Assembly: GCA_017629035.1 (NCBI GenBank)
Contig: JAGBXX010000025.1
Coordinates: 1 to 32,790, forward strand
From: Alistipes sp.
Lineage (GTDB): Bacteria; Bacteroidota; Bacteroidia; Bacteroidales; Rikenellaceae
Length of the DNA: 32,790 nt
Reading direction: 5' to 3'
Positions 7,867 through 16,697 of the stretch are shown here, one piece after another. The notes under the pieces are model-generated. The model ran no database searches. It was given only the letters and a program-made list of their open reading frames with translations, and was not told the origin of the DNA. Both the position numbers and the translations under genes were made by a program. The first letter of the stretch is position 1, and the number at the start of each line of letters is the position of its first letter.

Positions 7867-7922
7867 TGGCGTACTGCCCATTCGCATTTTCTTTTGTTAG
7901 CGGCAGTAGATGTCTGCCTTAT
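7812..7922 (-). repeat. Dispersed terminator-bearing repeat, copy 1 (behind rny)
   Basis: This segment is the last B half-unit of the tandem array plus its terminal hairpin and tail. It is clearly related to 16698-16804. Shared blocks are TGCAGATACAACGCTCGG (7822-7839), ATGGGCTGTACT, GTACTGCCCATT and TAGCGGCAGTAGATG (7898-7912). It ends 12 bases from the end of rny, in the same orientation relative to the gene as copy 2 behind cysS. Confidence 0.75.
7841..7890 (-). terminator. Rho-independent terminator of rny
   Basis: A perfect 15-bp stem joins 7845-7859 (AAAATGCGAATGGGC) and 7876-7890, with an inner GTAC/GTAC pair. On the minus strand it is followed by a run of eight T (7841-7848, partly within the stem). 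Confidence 0.85.
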
Positions 7923-7934
7923 CGTAAGAAATTT

Positions 7935-9467
7935 TTACTTGGCGTAGGATACAGAGCGAGTCTCACGTATCACCGTAATCTTCACCTGACCTGGGTAGGT
8001 CATCTCGTCCTGGATCTTCTTAGCGATATCGTGTGATAGTGCCTCTGACTCCTGGTCTGAGAGCTTGTCAGCACCTACGATCACTCGAAGCTCACGACCT
8101 GCCTGGATAGCGTATGTCTTAACAACACCTGGGTAAGAGAGTGCGATACCCTCCATCTCCTTGAGGCGCTTGATATATGACTCGACAACCTCACGGCGAG
8201 CACCTGGGCGAGCACCCGAGATAGCGTCGCATACCTGGATGATAGGTGCAATGAGCGATGTCATCTCAGCCTCGTCGTGGTGAGCACCGATAGCATTGCA
8301 TACATCTGGCTTCTCCTTGTACTTCTCCGCCAGCTTCATACCGATGATTGCGTGTGGCAACTCTGGCTCATCATCGGGCACCTTGCCTATATCGTGCAAG
8401 AGACCTGCACGGCGTGCTGCCTTAGGGTTAAGGCCGAGCTCTGCAGCCATGATACCTGCAAGGTTTGCAGTCTCACGAGCATGCTGCAAGAGGTTCTGAC
8501 CGTACGACGAGCGATACTTCATCTTACCGATAAGGCGGATAAGCTCAGGGTGAAGACCATGGATACCGAGGTCGATAGTTGTACGCTTACCTACCTCGAC
8601 GATCTCCTCCTCGATCTGCTTCTTCACCTTAGCCACAACCTCCTCGATACGTGCTGGGTGGATACGGCCATCTGTTACAAGCTGGTGCAGTGCCAGACGA
8701 GCGATCTCACGGCGCACAGGGTCGAAGCCCGAGAGGATAATAGCCTCAGGGGTGTCGTCAACGATAATCTCGATGCCTGTAGCAGCCTCGAGCGCACGGA
8801 TGTTACGACCCTCACGGCCGATGATACGTCCCTTCACCTCGTCCGACTCGATGTTGAACACCGTAACAGCATTCTCGATAGCTGTCTCGGTAGCTACACG
8901 CTGGATAGAGGCCACGACGATGCGCTTTGCCTCCTTTGTTGCCGAGAGCTTAGCCTCCTCGATTGTCTCAGCGATATATGCTGCGGCATCGGCCTTAGCC
9001 TCGTTCTTCATATTCTCGATAAGAACATTCTTGGCATCCTCTGAGCTCATGCCCGATATCTGCTCAAGGCGAGTATTCTGCTCACGGATCACTGCTGCAA
9101 GCTCCTCCTTGCGGCTCTCCACGCCCTGCATCTGCTGCTCGAGCTGCTCCTTGCGGCGGTCGCACTCCGACGACTTCTTGTCGAGCTCACGCTCCTTGTG
9201 CTGGAGGTTAGCCTCGAGCTGCTTGGCACGCTGCTCGCTCTGCTGGAGCTTCTGGTTACGCTCATTCACCTGGCGATCGTGATCGCTCTTAAGCTGGATG
9301 AACTTCTCCTTAGCCTGCAACATCTTCTCCTTCTTTATCATTTCGCCATCTGCCTCGGCCTTCGCTACGATTGCCTTGGCACGTGATTTAGCCACGAAGT
9401 AGGCAGCAAAACCTCCTACAAGGGCACCAACCACCAAACCGACGACTGTCCAAATTACTGGTTCCAT
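7935..9467 (-). CDS. rny: Ribonuclease Y
   Basis: The 510-residue product has the full RNase Y layout. An N-terminal membrane helix (about 4-24) is followed by a long charged coiled coil (about 28-190). A KH RNA-binding domain has the [10 protein letters not shown] motif (213-222). The HD domain has QHARE (His329), LLHDIGK (His358, Asp359), AHHDE (396-397) and a later CDAISG aspartate. RNase Y is a membrane-bound endonuclease that starts mRNA turnover. Length and domain order are normal. 6S RNA and zapA lie upstream. I see no consensus promoter in the roughly 45 bases between the 6S 3' end and the ATG, so expression may depend on read-through or a weak promoter. A strong terminator follows. 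Confidence 0.96.
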   Translation of the reverse strand: MEPVIWTVVGLVVGALVGGFAAYFVAKSRAKAIVAKAEADGEMIKKEKMLQAKEKFIQLKSDHDRQVNERNQKLQQSEQRAKQLEANLQHKERELDKKSSECDRRKEQLEQQMQGVESRKEELAAVIREQNTRLEQISGMSSEDAKNVLIENMKNEAKADAAAYIAETIEEAKLSATKEAKRIVVASIQRVATETAIENAVTVFNIESDEVKGRIIGREGRNIRALEAATGIEIIVDDTPEAIILSGFDPVRREIARLALHQLVTDGRIHPARIEEVVAKVKKQIEEEIVEVGKRTTIDLGIHGLHPELIRLIGKMKYRSSYGQNLLQHARETANLAGIMAAELGLNPKAARRAGLLHDIGKVPDDEPELPHAIIGMKLAEKYKEKPDVCNAIGAHHDEAEMTSLIAPIIQVCDAISGARPGARREVVESYIKRLKEMEGIALSYPGVVKTYAIQAGRELRVIVGADKLSDQESEALSHDIAKKIQDEMTYPGQVKITVIRETRSVSYAK

Positions 9468-9520
9468 AGTTGTTTAGTTGTTATATTATTGTTAGTTAAT
9501 TGGTTACAAAATAAAAAAAA

Positions 9521-9715
9521 CCGCAAAGACTCCTTAACTTGTTTGACGAATCCGCAGATAAGTCATAGGTGGGGCTCCGAGGCTCGCAACAGTCCACTGG
9601 TGGTGCATGCACCACACCCCGAGGGGTTGAGGCCTTGTTTTGAAACTTTTCTCGAGAGTTGTCCCAATGTTATATAAATTGTACAGTTCGCAAAGCTTTT
9701 AAGGAATCTATGCGG
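9521..9715 (-). ncRNA. ssrS: 6S RNA (Bacteroidales-1 type)
   Basis: A 195-base minus-strand RNA is bounded by a closing stem in which 9699-9715 pairs with 9521-9537 at 16 of 17 positions, including one wobble. A run of eight T (9513-9520) follows, so the 3' side doubles as a terminator. Inside are an irregular long-hairpin core and the perfect palindrome GTGGTGCATGCACCAC (9600-9615) near the apex. There is no open frame. Position after zapA is the usual site of 6S RNA in many bacteria, and to my knowledge the Bacteroidales-1 RNA motif has been proposed as 6S. 6S RNA binds RNA polymerase holoenzyme by mimicking an open promoter. The 5' end is set by the stem only; no consensus promoter is visible, so processing from a zapA transcript is possible. 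Confidence 0.75.
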
Positions 9716-9816
9716 GATAGATCTTTGGTATATTAAAGAACGCTGACACACTTACTACTCCACAGTTGGAAGTGGGCGTGCATCTGCCCCAGGTATTACA
9801 ATTATCGGACCAAGCC

Positions 9817-10107
9817 TTAGCGCTTGATTCGGCTTGCTATAAGCTCCTTGATAGCTCTAAGCTCCTCGATATCCTCATCTCCAAGCGAGGCATTACGCTC
9901 GTACATGAGAGCCTTGATCGAAAAGCGCATGGCGGCCATAGCGATACGATCCTGCATATCGAAATTAGCCATTCTCGAGTACTCCGAGATTTGCTGATTA
10001 AGATTCTTTGCAGCCTCGCGATATACCTCCTCGATAGACGCATCGATGGTCATTGGGTAGCTTCTACCTGCGATAGAAACATTAATTTTGATCTTACCTT
10101 CAGCCAT
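9817..10107 (-). CDS. zapA: Cell division protein ZapA
   Basis: The product is 96 residues from the ATG at 10107 (MAEGKIKINVSIAGR); an upstream extension overlapping the previous gene is rejected. The N-terminal strand-turn-strand with INVSIAGRSYPM and the C-terminal helices with AMRFSIKALMYE match ZapA, which binds FtsZ and bundles protofilaments at the division ring. It starts 5 bases after the stop of the coiled-coil gene, so the two are cotranscribed. 6S RNA follows about 100 bases downstream. Confidence 0.88.
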   Translation of the reverse strand: MAEGKIKINVSIAGRSYPMTIDASIEEVYREAAKNLNQQISEYSRMANFDMQDRIAMAAMRFSIKALMYERNASLGDEDIEELRAIKELIASRIKR

Positions 10108-10112
10108 CGTCG

Positions 10113-10415
10113 TTATCTGTTTTCCTGTTCCTGTTTTATCATAGCGATACACCTGTCTACCTCCCGCAATAGGCTATTGACACGTGCCTTAGCTCGCTCC
10201 ACGTTGCCATCGGCTCCACCCATAACTCCTGCCAACTCAAGGCTCTTGATACGTGCTTCGCACTCACGCACCCTCTCCTCCAGGCGGTGCTTATCGCCAA
10301 GAAGCCTATCACGCTCTTTGGTAAGCTCACGGCACACGCCCATTACTCGCTCGTGGTCCGCAATAAGTCTTTCGACCTCACTACGCAATGATTTGACAAT
10401 ATCCTTCTGGGCCAT
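10113..10415 (-). CDS. Small coiled-coil protein upstream of zapA
   Basis: The 100-residue protein is almost entirely predicted helix with heptad-like spacing (residues about 5-65: VKSLRSEVERLIADHERV, then KERDRLLGDKHRLEERVRECEA), followed by a Gly-rich break (GVMGGADGN) and a second helix. It has no signal peptide. The gene is first in an operon with zapA and has its own consensus promoter. A ZapB-like role as a partner of ZapA is plausible from size, coiled coil and coupling, but sequence identity cannot be shown here. Confidence 0.75.
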   Translation of the reverse strand: MAQKDIVKSLRSEVERLIADHERVMGVCRELTKERDRLLGDKHRLEERVRECEARIKSLELAGVMGGADGNVERAKARVNSLLREVDRCIAMIKQEQENR

Positions 10416-10445
10416 AATGACGGCAATAATATATCTTTACTTGCC

Positions 10446-10476
10446 CAAAGATAGGTATTTTTTGGTTAATCTCAAA
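10446..10476 (-). promoter_or_regulatory. Promoter of the coiled-coil/zapA operon
   Basis: TTTG (10473-10476) and TATCTTTG (10446-10453) on the minus strand are spaced by 19 bases. The start would be near 10439, giving a leader of about 24 bases. Confidence 0.75.
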
Positions 10477-10520
10477 ATTTTATCCCAAAAATCACCTCGG
10501 GCAATCACTCTTTACTCAAG

Positions 10521-11813
10521 TTAAATAATCTCGGCGTAGAGGTCGTAATCCTCGCAGTCGGTAATCTTCACATCGTAGAATCTTCCACGCAGAAGTCGCT
10601 TGCCAAAGCTCTCGATAATGAGCTCCTGATCCACCTCTGGCGAGTCGTACTCCGAGCGACCGATGTAGAAATCACCCTCCTTGCGATCCACAATCACACG
10701 CATGGTCTGACCTATGCGACGAGCATTGTTCTCCAACGACACTCGCTCCTGGAGGCGCATGATACGCTCCACACGCTCCTGCTTAACCTCCTGGGGAACA
10801 TCATCCTTGAGACGTGTTGCAGAGTATGTGCCCTCCTCCTCAGAGTATGGGAATACACCAAGGCGGTCGAACTTAGTTGCCTTGACAAACTCCATAAGCT
10901 CAGCAAAATCCTCCTCGCTCTCACCAGGGTAGCCCACAAGAAGTGTGGTACGAAGGGCGATATCGGGAATTGCACGACGAAGCTTGGCGATAAGCGCCTC
11001 GGCCTCAGCCTTGGTATGGCGGCGCTTCATTGCCGCAAGCTGATTATCCGAGATATGCTGGAATGGGATGTCGAGATAGCGGCATATCTTCTTCTCACGT
11101 GCCATGACCTCGATAACCTCGTCGGGGAAGTCGGTAGGATAGGCGTAGTGCAGACGTATCCACTCGAGCTTCTCGATGCGACATAGGCGCTCCAAGAGCT
11201 CAGCGAGCTTGCGCTCACCATAGATATCCACGCCGTAGTATGTCGTATCCTGAGCGATGACCATAATCTCACGCACGCCCTTTGCCACAAGAGCCTCAGC
11301 CTCAGCGATAAGCGACTCCATAGGCACCGACTTATGACGGCCACGGATAAGTGGAATAGCGCAGTAGCCACACATCCAGTTGCAACCCTCCGAGATCTTG
11401 AGATAGGCGTAGTGCGAAGGTGTCGAGAGCTCACGCTTAGTCTCGTTCTCAGCACGATACTTAGCACCCAGACGCTCCACGATGCCTGCCCAGTCGTTCA
11501 CGCCAAAGAAGTCATCAACCTCGGGTAGCTCGGGGCGCAGCTCGTCGGCATAGCGCTGCGAGAGGCAACCTACGACAAAGAGCTCCTCGATCTTACCCGC
11601 CTCCTTGAGCTGTGCAGCACGCAGGATGGTGTCGATAGACTCCTGCTTAGCATCGCCAATAAAGCCACAGGTGTTAATCACCACAACATCGGCATCTGTG
11701 CGGTCGCTATCAAAGACCACTTTGTAGTCCATTGCCGAGAGCTGGGCTGCAAGGTGCTCCGAGTCAACGGTATTCTTCGAGCAGCCGAGGGTTATGATAT
11801 TGATCTTCTTCAT
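10521..11813 (-). CDS. rimO: Ribosomal protein S12 methylthiotransferase RimO
   Basis: The product is 430 residues from the ATG at 11813; a GTG at 11822 overlapping the ftsY stop is a possible alternative. The N-terminal methylthiotransferase domain begins INIITLGCSKNTVDSE, with cluster cysteines C11, C49 and C83. The radical-SAM motif CNWMCGYC places C144, C148 and C151. A C-terminal TRAM domain (about 365-430) completes the RimO/MiaB architecture. The start TLGCSKNTVDSE and the segment ISEGCNWMCGYCAIPLIRG favour RimO, which methylthiolates Asp of ribosomal protein S12. It follows ftsY by 8 bases and is therefore cotranscribed with it. Confidence 0.94.
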   Translation of the reverse strand: MKKINIITLGCSKNTVDSEHLAAQLSAMDYKVVFDSDRTDADVVVINTCGFIGDAKQESIDTILRAAQLKEAGKIEELFVVGCLSQRYADELRPELPEVDDFFGVNDWAGIVERLGAKYRAENETKRELSTPSHYAYLKISEGCNWMCGYCAIPLIRGRHKSVPMESLIAEAEALVAKGVREIMVIAQDTTYYGVDIYGERKLAELLERLCRIEKLEWIRLHYAYPTDFPDEVIEVMAREKKICRYLDIPFQHISDNQLAAMKRRHTKAEAEALIAKLRRAIPDIALRTTLLVGYPGESEEDFAELMEFVKATKFDRLGVFPYSEEEGTYSATRLKDDVPQEVKQERVERIMRLQERVSLENNARRIGQTMRVIVDRKEGDFYIGRSEYDSPEVDQELIIESFGKRLLRGRFYDVKITDCEDYDLYAEII

Positions 11814-11821
11814 ATTAGTCA

Positions 11822-12877
11822 CTATTTAGCGTCGCCAAACATTGCACGCACAAACTCCTTGCGGTCGAACATCTTGAGCTGGTCGATACCCTCGCCAATG
11901 CCGATATAACGCACCGGAATATTAAATCTGTCGCTGATACCAATCACCACACCACCCTTGGCCGTGCCATCGAGCTTGGTGATCGTAAGCGAGGTAACCT
12001 GCGTAGCCTCGGTAAACTGCTTAGCCTGCTCAAAGGCATTCTGACCTGTCGAGCCATCGAGCACGAGCATCACCTCGTGTGGTGCATCGGGGATAACCTT
12101 AGCCATCACATTGCGAATCTTCGTGAGCTCCTTCATAAGGCCCACCTTGTTGTGCAGACGACCCGCCGTGTCGATAAGCACCACATCGGCACCATTGGCC
12201 ACAGCCGAGCGGAGGGTGTCGTAGGCCACAGATGCAGGGTCAGAGCCCATATCCTGGCGCACCATCGTTGCACCAGCACGATCAGCCCACACTGCGAGCT
12301 GGTCGATAGCTGCAGCACGGAAGGTATCGGCAGCACCGATATATACCTTGCGGCCAGCCTTCGTAAGCTGCGCTGCGAGCTTGCCGATAGTGGTTGTCTT
12401 ACCAGCGCCATTAACACCCACAACCATCAACACATAGGGCATACCCTCCTTAACCTCGATACCGAAATCCTCGGTCGAGCGGTGCGACTCCTCCATGAGC
12501 TGAGCAATCTCGTCACGCAAGATATACTGCAACTCCTCGGTGTTGATATACTTGTCACGTGCCACACGCTGCTCGATACGCTCGATAATCTTCACGGTGG
12601 TATCCACACCCACATCCGAGGTTATGAGCAACTCCTCGAGGTCGTCGAGCACGTCGGCATCGACCGTAGTACGTCCTGCAACGGCACGGCGCAACTTACC
12701 AAAGAAACCCTCCTTGGTCTTCTCCAGACCCGCCTCGAGCTCCTTGCGCTCCGCCTCGGCCTCCTTCTCGGCCTCAACCTCGATGCGCTCCTGCTCCTTA
12801 GCTATATCTTCAGCGGTAGCATCAGGGGCTACCTGAGGCTCTACCTTCTTCTTCTTAAATAGATCGAAAAATCCCAT
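11822..12877 (-). CDS. ftsY: Signal recognition particle receptor FtsY
   Basis: The 351-residue protein starts with a short basic helix ([11 protein letters not shown]) and an acidic, Glu-rich A region to about residue 55. An N domain and the NG GTPase domain follow. Visible GTPase motifs are GVNGAGKT (154-161), DTFRAAA (about 184-190), DTAGR (236-240) and TKLDG (300-304). It docks SRP-ribosome complexes at the inner membrane for cotranslational insertion. A consensus promoter lies 25 bases upstream, and rimO follows in the same operon. Confidence 0.96.
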   Translation of the reverse strand: MGFFDLFKKKKVEPQVAPDATAEDIAKEQERIEVEAEKEAEAERKELEAGLEKTKEGFFGKLRRAVAGRTTVDADVLDDLEELLITSDVGVDTTVKIIERIEQRVARDKYINTEELQYILRDEIAQLMEESHRSTEDFGIEVKEGMPYVLMVVGVNGAGKTTTIGKLAAQLTKAGRKVYIGAADTFRAAAIDQLAVWADRAGATMVRQDMGSDPASVAYDTLRSAVANGADVVLIDTAGRLHNKVGLMKELTKIRNVMAKVIPDAPHEVMLVLDGSTGQNAFEQAKQFTEATQVTSLTITKLDGTAKGGVVIGISDRFNIPVRYIGIGEGIDQLKMFDRKEFVRAMFGDAK

Positions 12878-12902
12878 AATTAATCTTAAATTTATTAATT
12901 TG

Positions 12903-12934
12903 CAAAGATAGTGATTTTATGCGGATAAAGCAAA
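12903..12934 (-). promoter_or_regulatory. Promoter of ftsY-rimO
   Basis: TTTG (12931-12934) and TATCTTTG (12903-12910) on the minus strand are spaced by 20 bases. It diverges from the plus-strand promoter at 12970-13001. Confidence 0.78.
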
Positions 12935-12969
12935 TCGAAGCCCGCAATTAGGTATACGAGAGCCAAAAA

Positions 12970-13001
12970 TTTGCATTTTAGCTCTTTAACCACTATTTTT
13001 G
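12970..13001 (+). promoter_or_regulatory. Promoter of the YARHG/M15 operon
   Basis: TTTG (12970-12973) and TATTTTTG (12994-13001) are spaced by 20 bases. The start would be near 13008, about 22 bases before the ATG. Confidence 0.75.
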
Positions 13002-13029
13002 TGAAAACCAACTAACAATCTACACAACA

Positions 13030-13449
13030 ATGAAAAGAGCCTTGACACTTATCGCAATAGCCCTAGTAGCCACATCTTGTATCGACAATAGCATCACCAA
13101 CTTCTTCAAGCGCAGAGCCGATGTTTCGAACAGCGAGGAGAGTTTGAGTGGCGAACCAAACTCTAACTACGACCCAGTGACCGATAGCTACTACGAGCAG
13201 CGTGTAGACGATGGCGACTACCCTATCACACGTGTTCGCAAGCTCGTATTTGCCGACATCGCCAACCTCTCAAAGTCTCAGCTTCGCATCATGCGCAACG
13301 AGATATATGCTCGCCACGGATATATATTCTCAAGTCCTGACCTCACCTCATACTTTGGCAGCAAGCCATGGTATATTCCAACAAGCAAAACAGTGAACCT
13401 CAACAGCATAGAGAGCTACAATGTGAACTTCATCAAGCAGTATGAGTAG
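13030..13449 (+). CDS. YARHG-domain lipoprotein
   Basis: The 139-residue protein has a lipoprotein signal with lipobox ATSC (Cys17). After a Ser/Asn-rich linker, residues about 68-115 form a YARHG domain: LSKSQLRIMRNEIYARHGYIF with the motif at 93-97, then FGSKPWY. YARHG domains occur in extracytoplasmic bacterial proteins, often near peptidoglycan-related functions; their ligand is uncertain. The stop overlaps the start of the M15 peptidase gene by 8 bases, so the two products are probably coupled in translation and function, for example in cell-wall trimming. Confidence 0.85.
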   Translation: MKRALTLIAIALVATSCIDNSITNFFKRRADVSNSEESLSGEPNSNYDPVTDSYYEQRVDDGDYPITRVRKLVFADIANLSKSQLRIMRNEIYARHGYIFSSPDLTSYFGSKPWYIPTSKTVNLNSIESYNVNFIKQYE

Positions 13450-14296
13450 AGTTGTTTATACCCTTCTAGCACTGCTACTTAGCTCGTGCATATCCTCGAC
13501 AACAGGCCCCAGGGGCGATCATCGCACCGAACAAGACTTGGTTCCCGACAACGCACGACGACTGCTCGAGGCTTACCCCCAGCAGATTGCTCGATACCAG
13601 AACAACGAGATTGTCTTTCACAGCGGCACACGCCTAAAGTTCGACGATGGTGTGAAGCGCACAATCGATGAGATGCACCTCGAGCAGGATATTAAGGATA
13701 TATTCTTTCAGGAGTACGACACCACACGCTTTCCACCCGACTATGGATACGACCCTGGGCGCTACCGCTCGGCAGCATTTTTCGACGAGATATATGGCGC
13801 TACTGCCGACGAGGTTATCGACAGCCTCGTGGTCGTGAACTGGTGTCCTCGCCTGGGTGGCACACCCGTAGTATTTACCAAGATTGCCGGTGCTGCCGAG
13901 GCGCTACAACGTGTATCCGACGAGCTGGAGCAACACCCCGAGCTTGCACCATGGGTCGAGGGTGCGCAGACATTCAACTATCGCACAATCTACGGCACAG
14001 AGCGCAAGAGTCCACACAGTTACGGCATTGCTATCGACATCGCCGTGCCACACTCGCACTACTGGCGATTCTCCTACCCCAAGGCCTCGGAGCACGACGA
14101 GATAGAGTATCTCAACACATTCAACATAAAGGTTGTGGAGATATTCGAGCGCCACGGATTTATCTGGGGTGGAAGGTGGTATCATTTCGACACCATGCAC
14201 TTCGAGTATCGCCCCGAGATGTTCACCACACCACAAAACAATTCGAGCGAGAATAGCCCCACTTTGGAGAGCCTCTCGCCCGAAACGAAATCTTAA
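13442..14296 (+). CDS. M15-family D-Ala-D-Ala carboxypeptidase-like lipoprotein
   Basis: The 284-residue protein carries a lipobox LSSC (Cys16). The catalytic part lies at about 130-265. SPHSYGIAIDI supplies the zinc ligands His192 and Asp199, and WYHFDTMHFEYRPEM supplies a further His (253) near a Glu, as in VanY/Peptidase_M15_4 enzymes that cut D-Ala-D-Ala or L-Ala-D-Glu-type bonds in peptidoglycan. The last 25 residues are low-complexity and Ser-rich. Its start overlaps the YARHG gene. It converges on the namZ-like gene with only 9 bases between the stop codons. Confidence 0.85.
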   Translation: MSRVVYTLLALLLSSCISSTTGPRGDHRTEQDLVPDNARRLLEAYPQQIARYQNNEIVFHSGTRLKFDDGVKRTIDEMHLEQDIKDIFFQEYDTTRFPPDYGYDPGRYRSAAFFDEIYGATADEVIDSLVVVNWCPRLGGTPVVFTKIAGAAEALQRVSDELEQHPELAPWVEGAQTFNYRTIYGTERKSPHSYGIAIDIAVPHSHYWRFSYPKASEHDEIEYLNTFNIKVVEIFERHGFIWGGRWYHFDTMHFEYRPEMFTTPQNNSSENSPTLESLSPETKS

Positions 14297-14305
14297 TTAT
14301 ATGGT

Positions 14306-15496
14306 CTACTCCTCGTAGAGCAGATATGGTCGTCGCTGCTCTTTGAAGCGCTCCACATCCTCGCTCCAGCGTACCTTGATCTGCTCGGCCGTAGCACCCG
14401 CAAGTATCATCTCACGCACGTAGCTCACGCCGATAAGTTTCTCAAAGACAGACTTAAAGAACTTCTCGCCGATATTCAAATTATTATAGGCCTCGACAAG
14501 ATACTCAATATTGAGGCCCTCCTGCCACACCTGCTCGTCGGGTATAGAGCGCAGGTCACGGCCATAGCACTTCACGCCATTGTGTGGCGGAGTCTTAGAG
14601 CCAGCATTTGGCTGAGGCGTAAACTCAAAATCGTAGCCACGCATATCGGGGTGACCGTAGATCTCAAAGGGAGCCTCCGTGCCACGACCCATGCTTAGCA
14701 CCGTGCCCTCGAACAAGCAGGTCGAAGGATAGAGGTAGATTGAGTGCTGCGTAGGGAGATTTGGCGATGGCGCAATAGGGAGCGTATAGTGAGTATTGTG
14801 GTCGTAGTTGCGACACTTGACAACACTCAGCTCCACAGGCTTAGTCCAACCCTCACCCACAGCCATGGTGGCAATCTCGCCCATGGTCATGCCGTGCACC
14901 ACGGGTATAGGTGCCCAGCCAACACTCGACTTATACTTCATATCGAGTATCGGGCCGTCGACATAGTGGCCATTGGGGTTTGGACGATCGAGCACACAGA
15001 CATGAACACCGAAATCGGCACAGGCATCCATCATCTGCATCATAGTAATATAATAGGTATAGAACCTAAGTCCTACGTCCTGCATATCTACAACAAGGAG
15101 ATCAAACGAGCGCATAACCTCGTCCGAGGGGCGCTTACTATTTCCCGTGTAGAGCGACAAAATAGGTATTCCCGTGCGCTCATCTACCGAGTTACGCACC
15201 ACAACACCCGCCTCGACAGAGCCTCGAAAGCCATGCTCAGGGGCGAAGATACCTATAATATTAACACCCTCACGGTGCATCATATCGACAATATGCTCCT
15301 CAGGGGAGAACATCGCCGTATGGTTGGCCAGGACTGCCACACGCTTTGAGCGCATGAGTGGCATATATTGCGCCGTGTCGCTGGCACCAACGAGCACCTC
15401 GACATTGTGCTGCACGGCATCGCTCTTAGCCTCGGCCCTACTGCTACACGAGAGCGCAGCAATGAGCATAACAAGTGTAAACAATACTCTCAACAT
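14306..15496 (-). CDS. NamZ-like exo-beta-N-acetylmuramidase (DUF1343)
   Basis: The 396-residue secreted protein has a signal peptide with a possible lipobox (ALSC, Cys17). Family motifs of DUF1343 are present: VLANHTAMF, FAPEHGFRG (about 84-92), VVDMQDVGLRFYTYY (about 135-149), LDRPNPNG (about 169-176) and EGTVLSMGRGTEAPFEIYG. Characterised members of the family (GH171) remove terminal MurNAc from peptidoglycan fragments. The gene follows prfB by 3 bases and is probably cotranscribed with it. Facing an M15 peptidase and a YARHG protein, it suggests a cell-wall turnover or recycling neighbourhood. Confidence 0.9.
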   Translation of the reverse strand: MLRVLFTLVMLIAALSCSSRAEAKSDAVQHNVEVLVGASDTAQYMPLMRSKRVAVLANHTAMFSPEEHIVDMMHREGVNIIGIFAPEHGFRGSVEAGVVVRNSVDERTGIPILSLYTGNSKRPSDEVMRSFDLLVVDMQDVGLRFYTYYITMMQMMDACADFGVHVCVLDRPNPNGHYVDGPILDMKYKSSVGWAPIPVVHGMTMGEIATMAVGEGWTKPVELSVVKCRNYDHNTHYTLPIAPSPNLPTQHSIYLYPSTCLFEGTVLSMGRGTEAPFEIYGHPDMRGYDFEFTPQPNAGSKTPPHNGVKCYGRDLRSIPDEQVWQEGLNIEYLVEAYNNLNIGEKFFKSVFEKLIGVSYVREMILAGATAEQIKVRWSEDVERFKEQRRPYLLYEE

Positions 15497-15499
15497 ACT

Positions 15500-16600
15500 C
15501 TAATACTGAAGCAAGTACTCCTTGATAAAGTTATCCAGGTCGCCATCCATCACCGCATCTACGTTCGAGGTCTGATAGCCCGTGCGATGATCCTTCACAC
15601 GACGGTCGTCGAAGACATAGCTACGAATCTGCGAGCCCCACTCGATACGCTTCTTCGTAGCCTCCAGAGCCTGCTGCGTAGCCATGCGCTTGTCCAACTC
15701 CCTCTGATAGAGCTTTGAGCGTAGTATGCGCATAGCATTCTCACGGTTGTTGAGCTGCGAGCGTGTCTCCATATTCTCGATAAGGAACTCCACAGGCTCT
15801 CCAGTCTCGGGATCCTTGCCATGGTAGCGCAGACGCACGGCAGTCTCCACCTTATTGACATTCTGGCCACCAGCGCCACTCGAGCGGAAGGTATCCCACT
15901 CGATATCCGAGGGTGAGATATTGATCTCGATAGTGTCGTCTACGGCAGGCGAGATGAACACCGAGGCAAAGGTTGTCTGACGCTTGTTGTTGGCATTAAA
16001 TGGCGAGAGGCGCACCATGCGGTGCACGCCACTCTCCGAGCGCAGGTATCCGTAGGCATAGTCACCCTCAAACTCCAGCGTGCACGACTTAACGCCCACC
16101 TCGTCACCCGCCTGGTAGTTGGCAACCTTCACGGTAAAGCCATGCGCCTCGCCCCAGCGTGTATACATACGCATGAGCATCTGCGCCCAGTCCAGAGCCT
16201 CGGTACCTCCAGCGCCTGCATTGATATCCATGATTGCGCCAAGCTTGTCCTCTTTGCCCGAGAGCATCTGTCTGAGCTCTAGCTTCTCGACAAACTCCAC
16301 AGCAATGGCATACTGTTCCTCGGCCTCAGCTTCGGTGAGCACACCCTCGGCAACAAAATCGGGGACAAGGTCGAGATCCTGGACCATGCGACCCGCAGCC
16401 TCCCAATCCTCGATTACCGACTTGATGTCGGCAACCTTTTTGAGCTGCTTGCGTGCCTCGTCGGGGTTATCCCAGAAGTTGGGCTCCTCGGTGCGCTCCT
16501 GCTCATTACCCAAGTCTATGCGTCGCTGCTCAATGTCGATCGACTGCTCGAGCTTTGCCACACGAGCCTTAAGTTCGGTTATCTGTTCGTTAGAAATCAT
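15500..16600 (-). CDS. prfB: Peptide chain release factor 2
   Basis: The 366-residue protein has the RF2 stop-codon motif SPF in RLSPFNANNKRQ (199-201) and the peptidyl-hydrolysis motif GGQ in SSGAGGQNVNKVET (244-246). It reads UGA and UAA and releases the finished chain. The frame is continuous from the ATG at 16600. Where many bacteria carry the autoregulatory CTTTGA frameshift site, after about codon 20-25, this gene has the plain sense codons of EQSIDIEQRRID, so the frameshift control is absent. The last codons lie 3 bases from the namZ-like start. Confidence 0.96.
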   Translation of the reverse strand: MISNEQITELKARVAKLEQSIDIEQRRIDLGNEQERTEEPNFWDNPDEARKQLKKVADIKSVIEDWEAAGRMVQDLDLVPDFVAEGVLTEAEAEEQYAIAVEFVEKLELRQMLSGKEDKLGAIMDINAGAGGTEALDWAQMLMRMYTRWGEAHGFTVKVANYQAGDEVGVKSCTLEFEGDYAYGYLRSESGVHRMVRLSPFNANNKRQTTFASVFISPAVDDTIEINISPSDIEWDTFRSSGAGGQNVNKVETAVRLRYHGKDPETGEPVEFLIENMETRSQLNNRENAMRILRSKLYQRELDKRMATQQALEATKKRIEWGSQIRSYVFDDRRVKDHRTGYQTSNVDAVMDGDLDNFIKEYLLQY

Positions 16601-16620
16601 CCAATTTTATAATAATGCCA

Positions 16621-16628
16621 CAAATATA
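16621..16628 (-). promoter_or_regulatory. Likely -7 element of prfB
   Basis: TATATTTG on the minus strand lies 20 bases before the prfB ATG. No clear TTTG is present at the -33 distance. A hairpin GGGTGC-AGAT-GCACCC (16657-16672) lies just upstream. Confidence 0.5.
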
Positions 16629-16697
16629 AATTATCGTAACATATTTGTTATTAGATGGGTGCAGATGCACCCTTACAATAAGAAAAAATTTGTTGTT

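Noticed and set aside
9489-9751. Two 62-codon frames, one per strand, between zapA and rny
   Set aside because: They cross the 6S RNA stems and terminator and have no family features.
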